From: Fervidicella metallireducens AeB
GTDB lineage: Bacteria; Bacillota; Clostridia; Clostridiales; Caloramatoraceae
Reading direction: 5' to 3'
NCBI RefSeq assembly: GCF_000601455.1
Contig: NZ_AZQP01000005.1
Location: 1-64,000, forward strand
DNA: 64,000 bases
Shown here: one piece after another, positions 17,267-26,333 of the stretch
Layout: each line of letters opens with the position of its first letter
Numbering within the stretch: position 1 is the first letter of the stretch
The notes under the pieces: model-generated
What the model was told of the DNA's origin: nothing
The model's database searches: none
The model's input: the letters and a program-made list of their open reading frames with translations, nothing else
Made by a program: the position numbers and the translations under genes

Positions 17267-18135
17267 ATGAAAAACAAAATTTTGGCATTAGGTTTAAGTC
17301 TGATTTTGACAGCAGGCTTGTTGGCAGGATGTGGTTCTAAGGCAACCAGCGGTGATACAGCTGATTCATCAAAGCCAAAATATGCAGATGGAATTTACTT
17401 TGCACAAGCAGACAATTTTGATGAAAAAACTGGTTGGAAAGAAGTTGTAACACTTGAAGTAAAGGATGGTAAGATAGTTTCTGCTGATTGGAATGCAGCT
17501 CATAAGAGTGGAAAAGAAGATAAAAAGACTCAGCCAGAGATGGAAAATATGCAATGAAACAAATAGGTAAAGCACAATCAGAATGGCATGAACAGGCAGA
17601 AAAGGCAGAGGCATATTTGTTAGAGAAGCAGGATCCAACAGCAATAAAATATACCGATGCAGAAGGACATACAGATGCTATATCAGGAGTATCAATCCAT
17701 GTAATGGGATTCTTTAAATTAGCAGAGAAGGCATTGGCAAATGGGCCAGTGCAGAGGGGACCATACAAGGATGGAACATATCATGCAGAACAGGAAAACT
17801 TTGATGCTAAAACTGGCTGGAAGGAGACCGTAGACCTTACTGTTATCAATGGAAATATAGTTGCAGCAAATTGGAACGCAGTAAATAAGGCTGGCGGAGA
17901 TGATAAGAAAACTCAGTCTGAAAAAGGTGTTTATGCAATGAAGGAAAAAGGAAAAGCACAATCAGAATGGCATGAACAAGCAGCAAAAGCAGAGGCATAT
18001 TTATTAGAAAAACAAGATCCAACAGCAATAAAATATACCGATGCAGAAGGACATACAGACGCTATATCAGGAGTATCAATCCATGTAATGGGATTCTTTA
18101 AATTAGCTGAACAAGCTTTAAGCCAAGCAAAATAA
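17267..18135 (+). CDS. pplA: PplA-like lipoprotein with two FMN-binding domains (frameshifted)
   Basis: An exported lipoprotein of about 289 residues once one missing base near 17539 is restored (the join then reads KKTQPEDGKYAMKQIG). The signal peptide MKNKILALGLSLILTAGL ends in the lipobox LLAGC. Two tandem FMN_bind domains follow, each with YADGIYF or YKDGTYH, a WNA block and TDAISGVSIHV. That last motif is a variant of the ApbE flavinylation site (Dxx[ST]GA[TS]). Two-domain proteins of this kind are the PplA of Listeria, the surface electron carrier of flavin-based extracellular electron transfer. The ApbE gene is convergent and next door. ATG has GGGGGGAGT upstream. A strong promoter precedes it. 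Confidence 0.82.
17569..17723 (+). repeat. internal direct repeat, copy 1
   Basis: This 155-base stretch recurs at 17953-18107 with only about eight mismatches, mostly silent or conservative. The two FMN-binding domains were duplicated recently or are kept alike by gene conversion. Confidence 0.9.
17953..18107 (+). repeat. internal direct repeat, copy 2
   Basis: Second copy of the repeat at 17569-17723, same length and about 95% identical, covering the second half of the second FMN-binding domain. Confidence 0.9.
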
Positions 18136-18136
18136 T

Positions 18137-18170
18137 AAAAGGTGTACCTTATTGGTACACTTTTATTTAT
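18137..18170. terminator. bidirectional terminator between pplA-like and apbE
   Basis: AAAAGGTGTACC-TTATT-GGTACACTTTT with A and T runs on either side, between two convergent genes. Confidence 0.85.
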
Positions 18171-18186
18171 ACATAAATTCTTAAAA

Positions 18187-19251
18187 TTATCTAAAGCTGC
18201 TTATAAGTTTGAAATTCTCATCGCTAATTTCGAAAATATTTTTAAGTCCAGAGGTAATATATACTTTTTTATCCTTTGTAATAAAAATCGCATCTACCCC
18301 ATCTAAAGATTCGGCTAACTTACTTCCTTTTTCAATACCTAAAGAAAATAGGGTAGTTGACAGTGCATCTGCATCTATGGATTTATCTGCAACTATTGAA
18401 ACACTCGCTAAGGAATTTTCAACTGGATATCCGGTAAAAGGGTTTAAGATATGGTGATATCTTTTACCGTTTTTTTCAAAGTATCTTTCGTAAATTCCTG
18501 AAGTTACAACAGTTTTATTTTTTACATGTAATATTCCGATATATTTTCCCCTTAAATCAAAGGGGTTTTGTACACCTATATTCCATGGTCTTAAAGCGGG
18601 ATTCTGACCCATTGCATATACATTTCCACCTAAATTTATTATAGCATTTTCAATACCCCTAGAATTAAGGTATTTTGCTATTTCATCAGCTGCATATCCC
18701 TTTGCAATTCCTCCTAAATCCAGCATCATACCTTTTCTTAAAAGTTTTACACTGCTCTTGGCATCATCAAGTAATATGTTATTATAGTCAATTAACGCGA
18801 TAGCTTTCTTTAATTCCTTTGAAGATGGAAGGTGGGGATTTTCTGATCCAATACCCCAAAGCTTAACTAACGGTCCGATGCTGATATCAAAATTTCCTTT
18901 TGAAAGAGATGAATAGTATTTTCCTTTTTTAATTACATAAAATGTTTCTGGGGAAACAACTATCTCTTTACTGCCAGCATTGTTATTTATTTTAGAAATT
19001 TCACTGTTATTTAAGTTAATACTCATTTTTTTTTCTATGTCATCCAGTATTGAAAAGACGTCTTTGAAAATTTCTTCAGATGCCTCATCATAAATTTTTA
19101 TATCAACAACGGTGCCGAAAAAGAAATCGGATTTTGATATTGGTTCACTGTTTTTCTTGGAAACTGAATGATTATATTTTGAAAAAATAAAAACAAAGGC
19201 TGAAATGGATATAACTAATAGAATAAAAATCAGTTTTTTTCTGTTTGACAT
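18187..19251 (-). CDS. apbE: FAD:protein FMN transferase (ApbE/FmnB)
   Basis: An ApbE-family flavin transferase of about 354 residues that links FMN to Ser/Thr of FMN-binding domains outside the cell. An N-terminal membrane anchor or signal (KKLIFILLVISISAFVFIF) precedes the domain. Family landmarks are FGTVVDIKIYD, LDLGGIAKGYAAD, INLGGNVYAMG and YHHILNPFTGYP, with SIVADKSIDADALSTTLF near the end. ATG at 19251 has a G-rich site (GGGGG) five bases upstream. It lies next to a two-domain FMN-binding lipoprotein and ndh2, so it is the likely FmnB of this FLEET locus. It is transcribed opposite to both neighbours. Confidence 0.92.
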   Translation of the reverse strand: MSNRKKLIFILLVISISAFVFIFSKYNHSVSKKNSEPISKSDFFFGTVVDIKIYDEASEEIFKDVFSILDDIEKKMSINLNNSEISKINNNAGSKEIVVSPETFYVIKKGKYYSSLSKGNFDISIGPLVKLWGIGSENPHLPSSKELKKAIALIDYNNILLDDAKSSVKLLRKGMMLDLGGIAKGYAADEIAKYLNSRGIENAIINLGGNVYAMGQNPALRPWNIGVQNPFDLRGKYIGILHVKNKTVVTSGIYERYFEKNGKRYHHILNPFTGYPVENSLASVSIVADKSIDADALSTTLFSLGIEKGSKLAESLDGVDAIFITKDKKVYITSGLKNIFEISDENFKLISSFR

Positions 19252-19442
19252 AATTACCCCCTGCTTAAAATCAATATATGTTTTTTGCATAAAATAAGTC
19301 ATTTGGGGAAATGGGAGAGAGTGTACCCAGTCTAGAATATGATTAATATTTACATCAGTGATTATAGCATTTATTGATATCTTAGTAAATATAGGAAATA
19401 CATAAAAATCTTTATGAACAAAATTAACAAAATATAAATATT

Positions 19443-19457
19443 ATGACCAAAAGCCTT
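19443..19457 (+). promoter_or_regulatory. ATGACCAAAAGCCTT element upstream of ndh2
   Basis: Matches ATGACCAAAACCTT upstream of the pplA-like gene apart from one inserted G. It lies 44 bases before the -10 (45 in the other promoter), centred near -49. Confidence 0.55.
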
Positions 19458-19483
19458 TGAAAACTAGATTTCATAGAAGGTTG

Positions 19484-19492
19484 TGATAAAAT
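19484..19492 (+). promoter_or_regulatory. extended -10 box of ndh2
   Basis: TGATAAAAT gives a TG-N extended -10 (TAAAAT at 19487-19492) with no good -35, as expected for an activator-dependent promoter. Confidence 0.5.
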
Positions 19493-19560
19493 TTTAACTA
19501 GGAGAGTGTACAGTAATTATTTTTCCGGTTTGAATATTTTCAAACTAAGGGGGGTAAATT

Positions 19561-21455
19561 GTGGGAGAGAAAAAAAGAATTATCGTGCTGGGAGCCGGAT
19601 ATGGAGGCGTATTAACTGCTAAAAAATTAGGAAAAAGATTTAAGAAGGACGAAAATGTTGAGATTGTATTAATAGATAAAAAACCATATCATACAATGCT
19701 TACAGAACTTCATGAAGTTGCTGCTGGCAGGGTTTCAGAGGACTCTATAAGAATTGATTTAAAAAAGATTTTTGCCAAAAGAAAAGTTAATGTGGTTTTA
19801 GATGAAATCCTTGAAATCGATTTCAAGAAAAAGATATTGAAATCTGTTGACAATACATATGAATATGATTTTTTAGTTATAGGTACAGGATGTCAACCTG
19901 CTTGTTTTGGGATACCAGGAGTAGAGGAATATACTCATAAACTCTGGTCCTATGAAGATGCTGTAAGTCTTAAAGAACAAATTTTAAGCATGTTTAGAAA
20001 TGCTGCAAAGGAGAGGGACAAAAAGAAAAGAGAACAGCTGCTTACATTTGTTGTTGTAGGTGGTGGTTTTACAGGTATTGAAATGATTGGTGAATTAGGT
20101 GAGTGGAAGGACAGACTTTGTAAAGACTTTTCCATTGATACATCTGAGGTTAAACTTTATGTTGTAGATGCATTGCCTAAGATATTGCCAATTTTTCCTG
20201 ACAAACTTATTAAGAAGGCAGAAAATAGATTAACAAAATTAGGTATAAAGATAATAACAAATGCAGCAATAACGAAGGTGACTAAGGATAGGGTTATTCT
20301 CTCAGAGGATAGGGTTTTAGAAGCTAAGACAATAATTTGGGCTGCCGGTGTTGAAGGGTCTGAAATAGTTGGAAAGATGGAATTAGAGCAAAAAGGGAGA
20401 AAAAGAATTGTAACTAACAGTATGTTGCAGACATTAGATTATGAAAATGTTTATGTTGTAGGTGACAACATATTTTTTATTCCAGAAGGTGAAGAAAGAC
20501 CTGTTCCCCAAATGGTTGAAAACGCTGAACACTCAGCTGATTTAGTTGCCCATAATATTTACACAGATATATGTGGAGGAGAAAAGAAAACATATAAACC
20601 TAAATTTCATGGTGCTATGGTTTGTATTGGAGGAAGGTATGGAGTAGCACATCTTGGAAGTCCAGGTAAGTTTTTTGCAATTTCAGGTTTCTTTGCGATG
20701 TTTATTAAACATTTTATAAATATAGTTTATTTTTTCCAAGTTGCAGGTTTTAATAAATGTTGGTCGTATATGCTGCATGAGTTTTTCCACGTAAAAGACA
20801 GAAGGAGCTTTGTAGGAGGACATTTTTCAAAGGCTTCGCCAAATTTTTGGTTAGTTATTCTAAGAATATTTGTTGGTTACAAATGGTTGGAGGAAGGGTT
20901 AAACAAACTGCCAAAGATTTTAAAGGAGCCTGGAAAAATATTTTTAATACCTCCACCAAATGTTGATGGTGCAACTTCCGCATCAATAAAGGCAGCAGCA
21001 GAGGGTGCAGTTCAGGCGACAACAGCAGCATCAGCTGTAGCAGGAAAGGCGGCTGAATCTGCTTCACAGTGGGGAGCAGCACTGCCTGTTCCAGATTTTA
21101 TTGAGAAAATAGTTAAGTGGTCTATGGATGTTTTCTTCTATTCAGGTGACGGGGGATATACACCATTAGCACAGATATTTCAGATTCTGATGGTTATGGG
21201 TGAAATAATAGTTGGAGCATTATTAATAGTTGGATTGTTTACGGCTTTAGCATCAATTATATCAGTTGCTATGGGGATTATGATCTGGCTTCAGGTATGG
21301 CACCTGCCGAAATGTTATGGTATCTTAGTGCAGGAATCGCTTTAATTGGTGGTTCAGGAAGCACCTTTGGACTTGATTATTATGTACTTCCTGAACTGAA
21401 GAAATGGTGGAAGAACATAGGCTTTGTTAAAAAACTTTATATATACGTTGATTAG
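19561..21455 (+). CDS. ndh2: type II NADH dehydrogenase with C-terminal membrane/DoxX-like domain (Ndh2, frameshifted)
   Basis: A two-part enzyme of about 631 residues once one missing base near 21294 is restored (WL, then SGMAPAEMLWYLSAGIAL). Residues 1-370 form an NDH-2 flavoprotein, with IIVLGAGYGGVLTAKKL binding FAD, VVVGGGFTGIEMIGEL binding NADH, and AAGVEGSEI and VVGDN near the end. The C-terminal part has membrane segments and a DoxX-like region, with an Ala/Ser-rich linker (about 470-505) between. It should oxidise NADH at the membrane and reduce a quinone. Neighbours identify it as the Ndh2 of an extracellular electron transfer locus. The GTG start has AAGGGGGG upstream. The intact end reads PELKKWWKNIGFVKKLYIYVD. 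Confidence 0.85.
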
Positions 21456-21504
21456 CAATAACAGCAAAGAAAAAATTGAAATGATGAAAGATATTGATTT
21501 TCAG

Positions 21505-21590
21505 GGTGGTTGAAAAGCCAATTAATTAAAAACCCTTTTAATTAAAGGGCAAATGAGAAGGGGCTTATCAGCCACCTTTTCGTAAAAATC
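21505..21590 (+). promoter_or_regulatory. large branched hairpin between ndh2 and eetA
   Basis: GGTGGTTGA (21505-21513) pairs with TCAGCCACC (21568-21576). AAGCC (21515-21519) then pairs with GGCTT (21562-21566), and inside sits the small hairpin CCCTTT/AAAGGG (21533-21549). Flanking GATTTT and AAAAATC could lengthen the base. It may be a terminator or processing element for ndh2, or a regulatory RNA for the genes that follow. It matches no riboswitch class I recognise. Confidence 0.5.
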
Positions 21591-21690
21591 CATTATGTAA
21601 TAAAAATAGAAGAATATTATTGTGAGTTTATAGAAAATACATGTAAAATAATAATATAATCTATTTTTTATCAATCAGGAGATTTTAGTT

Positions 21691-22074
21691 ATGAAGAAAT
21701 ATGATTGGCTAATAATTATTGGAATAATTTTAATATCAGGATTATTATTTGGTGTTAATCAATTGAAGCTAAGTCAACAGAAAAGGGACAGTAAAGAATT
21801 GATAGCTGAAATAACAGTAAAAGGACAGCTATATAAGCAAGTTGTGTTAACAAAAGAAAAACAGGAGTTTACTATTAGAACTGATATTGGAAAAAATACT
21901 GTCAGCATACATGATAATGGAATTGAGGTTATAGAATCAGACTGCCATGATCATATCTGTGAGAAAATGGGGTTTATTCAAAAGCCAGGGGATATAATCG
22001 TTTGCCTGCCAAATAAAATATTTATCAAAATTGTTGGAAATTCAGAGGGGGATATTGATGAAGTTTCAAGATAG
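21691..22074 (+). CDS. eetA: NusG domain II membrane protein (EetA-like)
   Basis: A 127-residue protein with one N-terminal transmembrane segment (DWLIIIGIILISGLLFGV) and an outward-facing NusG-II (DUF1312) domain. The family motif SDCHDHICEKMGFI and the end QKPGDIIVCLPNKIFI are clear. Such proteins pair with Gx transporters. Here, next to ndh2, they correspond by fold and position to EetA and EetB of Listeria. The mechanism of electron passage is not known. ATG has CAGGAGA upstream. Its end overlaps the start of the next gene by 17 bases. Confidence 0.8.
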   Translation: MKKYDWLIIIGIILISGLLFGVNQLKLSQQKRDSKELIAEITVKGQLYKQVVLTKEKQEFTIRTDIGKNTVSIHDNGIEVIESDCHDHICEKMGFIQKPGDIIVCLPNKIFIKIVGNSEGDIDEVSR

Positions 22075-22603
22075 AGATAAGTTTCAGAAAATAAATACCC
22101 GAAAAATAATTTTTATAGCAATTTTGGTGTCGCAGGCAATGGTGCTCAGCATAATAGAGAGGATGATACCGGTTAGTTTCGCTGTTCCTGGGGCTAAACT
22201 TGGACTGGCTAATATAATTACCTTAACATCAATATATCTATTTACTTTTAAAGAAGCACTGTCAATAGTTATATTGAAATCCATTATGACTTCATTTATA
22301 GCAGGCTCACTTTCTAATTTTTTGTATAGTTTTTCTGGAGCAATTTTAAGTTTTTTTGTAATGTATTTTCTTATTTTGCTTGGCAAGGATAAGGTGAGTA
22401 CAATTGGAGTCAGTATAGTTGGAGGGGTGTCCCATAACTTGGGACAGTTAATAATGGCTTCTTTAATAATCCATAGTTTTAATATTTTGGGCTATTTACC
22501 TTTTTTAATGATAGCTGGTATAGCCACAGGATTTATTGTAGGAGTTACTGTCAGGTTTTTATTGAAACACCTTAACAAGATAGACATTAATAAAAATATT
22601 TAG
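22058..22603 (+). CDS. eetB: Gx transporter family membrane protein (EetB-like)
   Basis: A polytopic membrane protein of about 181 residues with five or so helices, of the Gx family (often annotated heptaprenyl diphosphate synthase component I). Landmarks are VPGAKLGLANIITL and VGGVSHNLGQLIMASLI. The start at 22058 has GAGGGGG upstream. It overlaps the NusG-II gene and is followed 13 bases later by the prenyl synthase, a conserved cluster. In FLEET loci this gene is EetB, needed for quinone-linked electron export. Its own activity is not established. Confidence 0.8.
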   Translation: MKFQDRDKFQKINTRKIIFIAILVSQAMVLSIIERMIPVSFAVPGAKLGLANIITLTSIYLFTFKEALSIVILKSIMTSFIAGSLSNFLYSFSGAILSFFVMYFLILLGKDKVSTIGVSIVGGVSHNLGQLIMASLIIHSFNILGYLPFLMIAGIATGFIVGVTVRFLLKHLNKIDINKNI

Positions 22604-22616
22604 CAAAGGTGATAAC

Positions 22617-23588
22617 ATGAAAAATTTTTGGACAAATTACCCTGAGATTGCTTATGAACTTGAGATAGTAAAAAATATTATAAAGGATAACATAAAATCA
22701 AGTGAAAAGTACTTTAAAGAATCTATCTTTGAACTTGTTGATGCAGGGGGGAAAATGTTAAGACCGGGTTTACTTTTAATAGCTAGCAGATTTGGAAATT
22801 ATGACAAGGAAAAGATGTATAATTTGGCTGCAGCTATTGAATTGATGCATTCAGCAACCCTTATACATGATGATATTATAGATGAGGCAAGATTTAGAAG
22901 AGGGATTGAGACAATACAATCAAAGTTAGGGAAGGAGTATGCAGTTTATACCGGGGATTTTCTATTCTGCCAGTGTTTTATAATGCTTTCAAAATTCAAT
23001 TACTCAATGGATAACTTAAGGGAGATTTCTGCAGCAATTTCTCAGATTTGCAAGGGTGAAATAAGGCAGTACAACCTTAGATATTCTCTAGATACTGGTA
23101 TAAAAAACTATTTAAAAATTATATCAGGAAAGACAGCAGCTTTGTTTGCTATAAGCCTGTACACTGGTGCATGGGAATCCCAGTGTGATGAGAAAACTTC
23201 AAAACTTTTAGGCAGAATTGGTTATCATGTTGGAATGGCATTTCAAATTATTGACGATATATTGGATTTTACTGGAGATACTTTGAGACTTGGAAAGAAA
23301 ACCCATACCGACATAATCAAAGGGTATTACACCCTTCCCATTATCTATGCAATTAAAGAAGATAAAGAAGGAAAAATTAAGGATATTCTCGAAAATAATA
23401 TAATAGAAGAGAAGGAAATTCAAGAGTTAATAAAATTAGTCAATCAGTTTAAAGGAATTGAAAAATCACGTAAACTGGCAGACAAATATACAGAGAAAGC
23501 CTTTAGAAGTATTGAAGAATTGCCTGAATGTAAAGCCAAAAAAATATTAAAAGAAATAACCCATGAACTATTAAGTCGTAATTATTGA
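22617..23588 (+). CDS. dmkB: polyprenyl diphosphate synthase (DmkB/HepT-like)
   Basis: A trans-isoprenyl diphosphate synthase of 323 residues. The two aspartate-rich motifs are complete: DDIID within LIHDDIIDEARFRRG, and DDILD within IIDDILDFTGD. The lysine region GGKMLRPGL near residue 45 and the GEIRQ block are present. It condenses IPP units into the side chain of a quinone. With the prenyltransferase at 26334 it would supply a demethylmenaquinone, as DmkA/DmkB do in Listeria. ATG has AAAGGTGATA upstream. Product chain length cannot be read from the sequence. Confidence 0.9.
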   Translation: MKNFWTNYPEIAYELEIVKNIIKDNIKSSEKYFKESIFELVDAGGKMLRPGLLLIASRFGNYDKEKMYNLAAAIELMHSATLIHDDIIDEARFRRGIETIQSKLGKEYAVYTGDFLFCQCFIMLSKFNYSMDNLREISAAISQICKGEIRQYNLRYSLDTGIKNYLKIISGKTAALFAISLYTGAWESQCDEKTSKLLGRIGYHVGMAFQIIDDILDFTGDTLRLGKKTHTDIIKGYYTLPIIYAIKEDKEGKIKDILENNIIEEKEIQELIKLVNQFKGIEKSRKLADKYTEKAFRSIEELPECKAKKILKEITHELLSRNY

Positions 23589-23644
23589 AACATATTGGTA
23601 TAATTAAAATTGAAGAGACTATTGGGTTTATGGGGGAATATTTC

Positions 23645-23998
23645 ATGAAGAAGTATTTGATGTTTTTGTTAATATTATCACAACTTCAGTTTACTTCCTG
23701 TATGAAAAGAGAAGTTATTTATAAAGAGGGCAGTTATATTGGTATTGGAGAAGGTCATATAGGAACAATAAAGATTAGTCTTGTTACTGACAGTTACAGC
23801 ATTAAGGAAATAAAAGTATTAGAGGATGAAGAAATACCTGTTATAGCAGAAATAGTTTATAAAAAGATACCTAAAGAGGTAATAAGGAAAAATAGCGGCG
23901 AAGTTGAGGCTGTAACAGGAGCTACATACACTAGTCGAGGTTTAATTGATGCCATTAATGATGCTCTGAATAAAGCGAGAATTAATAATAATCAATAA
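23645..23998 (+). CDS. small FMN-binding lipoprotein
   Basis: A 117-residue protein: lipoprotein signal (MKKYLMFLLILSQLQFTSC) and a single FMN_bind domain with the ApbE target site VTGATYTS and the start YKEGSYIGIGEG. It resembles a stripped-down RnfG/NqrC or PplA domain. ATG at 23645 has GGGGGAA upstream. It lies between the prenyl synthase and the histidine kinase genes, so it is likely a second extracellular flavin carrier of the FLEET pathway. The tight spacing suggests one operon from about 21691 onwards. Confidence 0.85.
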   Translation: MKKYLMFLLILSQLQFTSCMKREVIYKEGSYIGIGEGHIGTIKISLVTDSYSIKEIKVLEDEEIPVIAEIVYKKIPKEVIRKNSGEVEAVTGATYTSRGLIDAINDALNKARINNNQ

Positions 23999-24012
23999 AA
24001 ACTGTTTTGGGG

Positions 24013-25593
24013 ATGAAGGGTTTGAAGTTACAGTATAGATTAACAATATTTATAAGTTCTATAATAATAATTATTATTTGTGGGCTAGGTATTGCCTCAT
24101 ATTATATGATTAAAAATTCCATAGAAACTCAAATGGGTAATAACGCTATGGACCTAGCTGTTACAATAGCATCTATGGACAGGATAAAGGAGGCATTAGC
24201 CAACAAAGATGATTATCAGATTGTACAGAATACAATTGATAGTTTTAGAGATAAAACTAGATTTCAATATATAATCGTGATGGATATGAATGGAATAAAA
24301 TATTCATATCCTAGAGGAAAATCCCTAGGTAAAAAATATAATGATGGTGGTGAAGAAAGGGTTCTTAAGTACGGAGAAGCATATATTTCAAAAGATAGAA
24401 ATGTTTTGATTTCGGCTATAAGAGCCTTTGTACCAATTTATTATGATGGACAACAGGTTGGTGCTGTTTTAGTTGGGCTTTTGACAGATACGGTATATAA
24501 AGAGCTTGAAGCTCACATATTGATTTTTAAGATAACACTGGCAGTGGGCTTATTAATAGGTATAATTGGAGCTGCCATTCTGGCTAACCTTATAAAAAGG
24601 ACTATTTTTGGTCTGGAGCCAAGGGAAATTGCATTACTTCTAGGTCAGAGAGATTTAATACTTCAGAGTTTAAAACATGGAATACTAGCCATAGATAAAG
24701 AGGGGAAAATTATTTTATTTAACAGGGTAGCAAAAGAATTTTTAAACTTAAAGGATGATGATATTGGAAAAAAAGTTTCAAGTATGAATTTAAGGTATGC
24801 AGATGAAATGATGAAGGCACTTTTTAATGAAGAAGCCATATACAATCAGGAGATTAAGCTATGTCAGGATATAACACTGATGTGTAGTCATACTTTACTC
24901 AAAAATCATAAGGATGAGGTTATTGGTGTTGTTTCAAGTTTTGAGGATTTGACAGAAGTTAAAAAAATGGCTGAAGAGTTAACAGGAATAAAAAGGATGA
25001 CTTCAGCATTAAGGGCGCAAAATCATGAATTTATGAATAAACTGCATACAATATCTGGGCTTATTCAATTAGAAGAATATGAGAAAGCCCTTGAGTATAT
25101 TTCGGACATTTCACATCAAAGACAAGTTATTTCAGAAGTTCTAAATAAAAATATAAAAAATCCTCATATTGCTGGTTTGTTGCTTGCTAAATATAATAAA
25201 GCTGCAGAATCCAAAATTAGTTTAGAAATAGATAGGGATTCTTGTTTAGAAAAAATTCCTGATAGTATTAATCCAGATGAAATATGTTCTGTTATAGGAA
25301 ATTTAATTGAGAACTCAATAGAGGAACTAGTTAAATTGGAAAATGGTAAAATAATCGTAAAGTTAAACAGTGATAATAATGGCTTAAAAATAAGAGTACA
25401 GGATAATGGACCAGGGATAGATAAAGATGTAATGGATAAGATTTTCGAAAGAGGGTTTACAACTAAACCTGGTAATAGGGGAATAGGATTAAGTATAGTA
25501 AAACAAATCATAGACTATGCTCAGGGAAGTATTGAGATAATTCAGGACAATGGAGTTATATGGGACATATTTATTCCGATGAAGGGGAGTTAG
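24013..25593 (+). CDS. DcuS/CitA-type sensor histidine kinase
   Basis: A membrane kinase of about 526 residues. TM1 (about 10-30), an extracytoplasmic PDC/Cache sensor, TM2 (about 175-195), a PAS domain (about 215-305), then the histidine box RAQNHEFMNKLHTISGLIQ and an ATPase domain (NLIENSIEEL, DNGPGID, GNRGIGLSIV). This is the CitA/DcuS layout for sensing small carboxylates. The start is uncertain; ATG at 24013 is preferred over a TTG a few codons later. It sits inside the FLEET cluster beside its regulator, so an EET-related signal is possible. Confidence 0.9.
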   Translation: MKGLKLQYRLTIFISSIIIIIICGLGIASYYMIKNSIETQMGNNAMDLAVTIASMDRIKEALANKDDYQIVQNTIDSFRDKTRFQYIIVMDMNGIKYSYPRGKSLGKKYNDGGEERVLKYGEAYISKDRNVLISAIRAFVPIYYDGQQVGAVLVGLLTDTVYKELEAHILIFKITLAVGLLIGIIGAAILANLIKRTIFGLEPREIALLLGQRDLILQSLKHGILAIDKEGKIILFNRVAKEFLNLKDDDIGKKVSSMNLRYADEMMKALFNEEAIYNQEIKLCQDITLMCSHTLLKNHKDEVIGVVSSFEDLTEVKKMAEELTGIKRMTSALRAQNHEFMNKLHTISGLIQLEEYEKALEYISDISHQRQVISEVLNKNIKNPHIAGLLLAKYNKAAESKISLEIDRDSCLEKIPDSINPDEICSVIGNLIENSIEELVKLENGKIIVKLNSDNNGLKIRVQDNGPGIDKDVMDKIFERGFTTKPGNRGIGLSIVKQIIDYAQGSIEIIQDNGVIWDIFIPMKGS

Positions 25594-25597
25594 GTAT

Positions 25598-26307
25598 ATG
25601 ATTAAGGTTTTAATTGTTGAGGATGATCCATGGTAAGGGAAATAAATTCAAGATTTCTAGAAAAAGTTGATGGCTTTAAACTTTGTAATAGCGTCAATAA
25701 TTTAGAAAAAGCAAAGGAAGTCATTATAAGGGACACACCAGATTTAATACTCTTAGATATTTTCTTTCCACAGGGGAGAGGTATTGAGCTTCTGAAATGG
25801 ATTCGTGCTGAAAATATAAAGTGTGATGTGATTTTAATTACGGCAGATAAAAATTCAGATACTGTTCAGGAGGCATTCCGCTACGGAGCTGTAGATTATC
25901 TGGTTAAACCTTTTTTATTTGCAAGATTTAAAGAAGCTTTATTATTGTACAAACTCAGAAAGAAAAGCTTAGAAAGTACCGAAAACATTGAACAGAGGAC
26001 AATTGATAAATATGTCATAAAGGAAAATAAAGTTTTGCTTGAAGAGGAAAATGATTTAGTTTCGAAGGACAGCATAGATAGTAAGGGCTTTAACCAGCAT
26101 ACTTATGAAAGAATTTTAGAGGGTATAAGGCAAATGAGGGGCAAAACCTTTACATCACAACAAATAGCAAAGTTAGTGGGTGTATCAAGGATTACTGCAA
26201 GAAGATATCTGGATTATTTGGAAAAGGAGAAGAAGCTAGTTATTGAAATGGAGTATGGCAGGGTAGGAAGACCTAAAAATAAATATAAGCTGAACTTAGA
26301 TAAATAA
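25598..26307 (+). CDS. DcuR/CitB-type response regulator (frameshifted)
   Basis: A 236-residue regulator if one missing base near 25630 is restored. The first ten codons read MIKVLIVEDD and the join becomes PMVREINSRF. The receiver domain holds the phospho-acceptor in LILLDIFFP and the Lys in LVKPF. The C-terminal HTH region reads TSQQIAKLVGVSRITARRYL, as in CitB/DcuR. Without the repair the phosphorylation-site acidic pair is lost. Partner of the kinase that ends four bases upstream. Candidate targets are the ATGACCAAAA elements at 17163-17185 and 19443-19457. Confidence 0.85.
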
Positions 26308-26333
26308 TTTGATATCAGTTGGGGGGACTTAAT

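Larger units (their letters stand above)
19252..19560. other. divergent regulatory region between apbE and ndh2
   Basis: No gene is seen. It holds the apbE promoter region on the minus strand and, nearer ndh2, an ATGACCAAAAGCCTT element and an extended -10 box. The rest is AT-rich without other clear structure. Confidence 0.6.
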
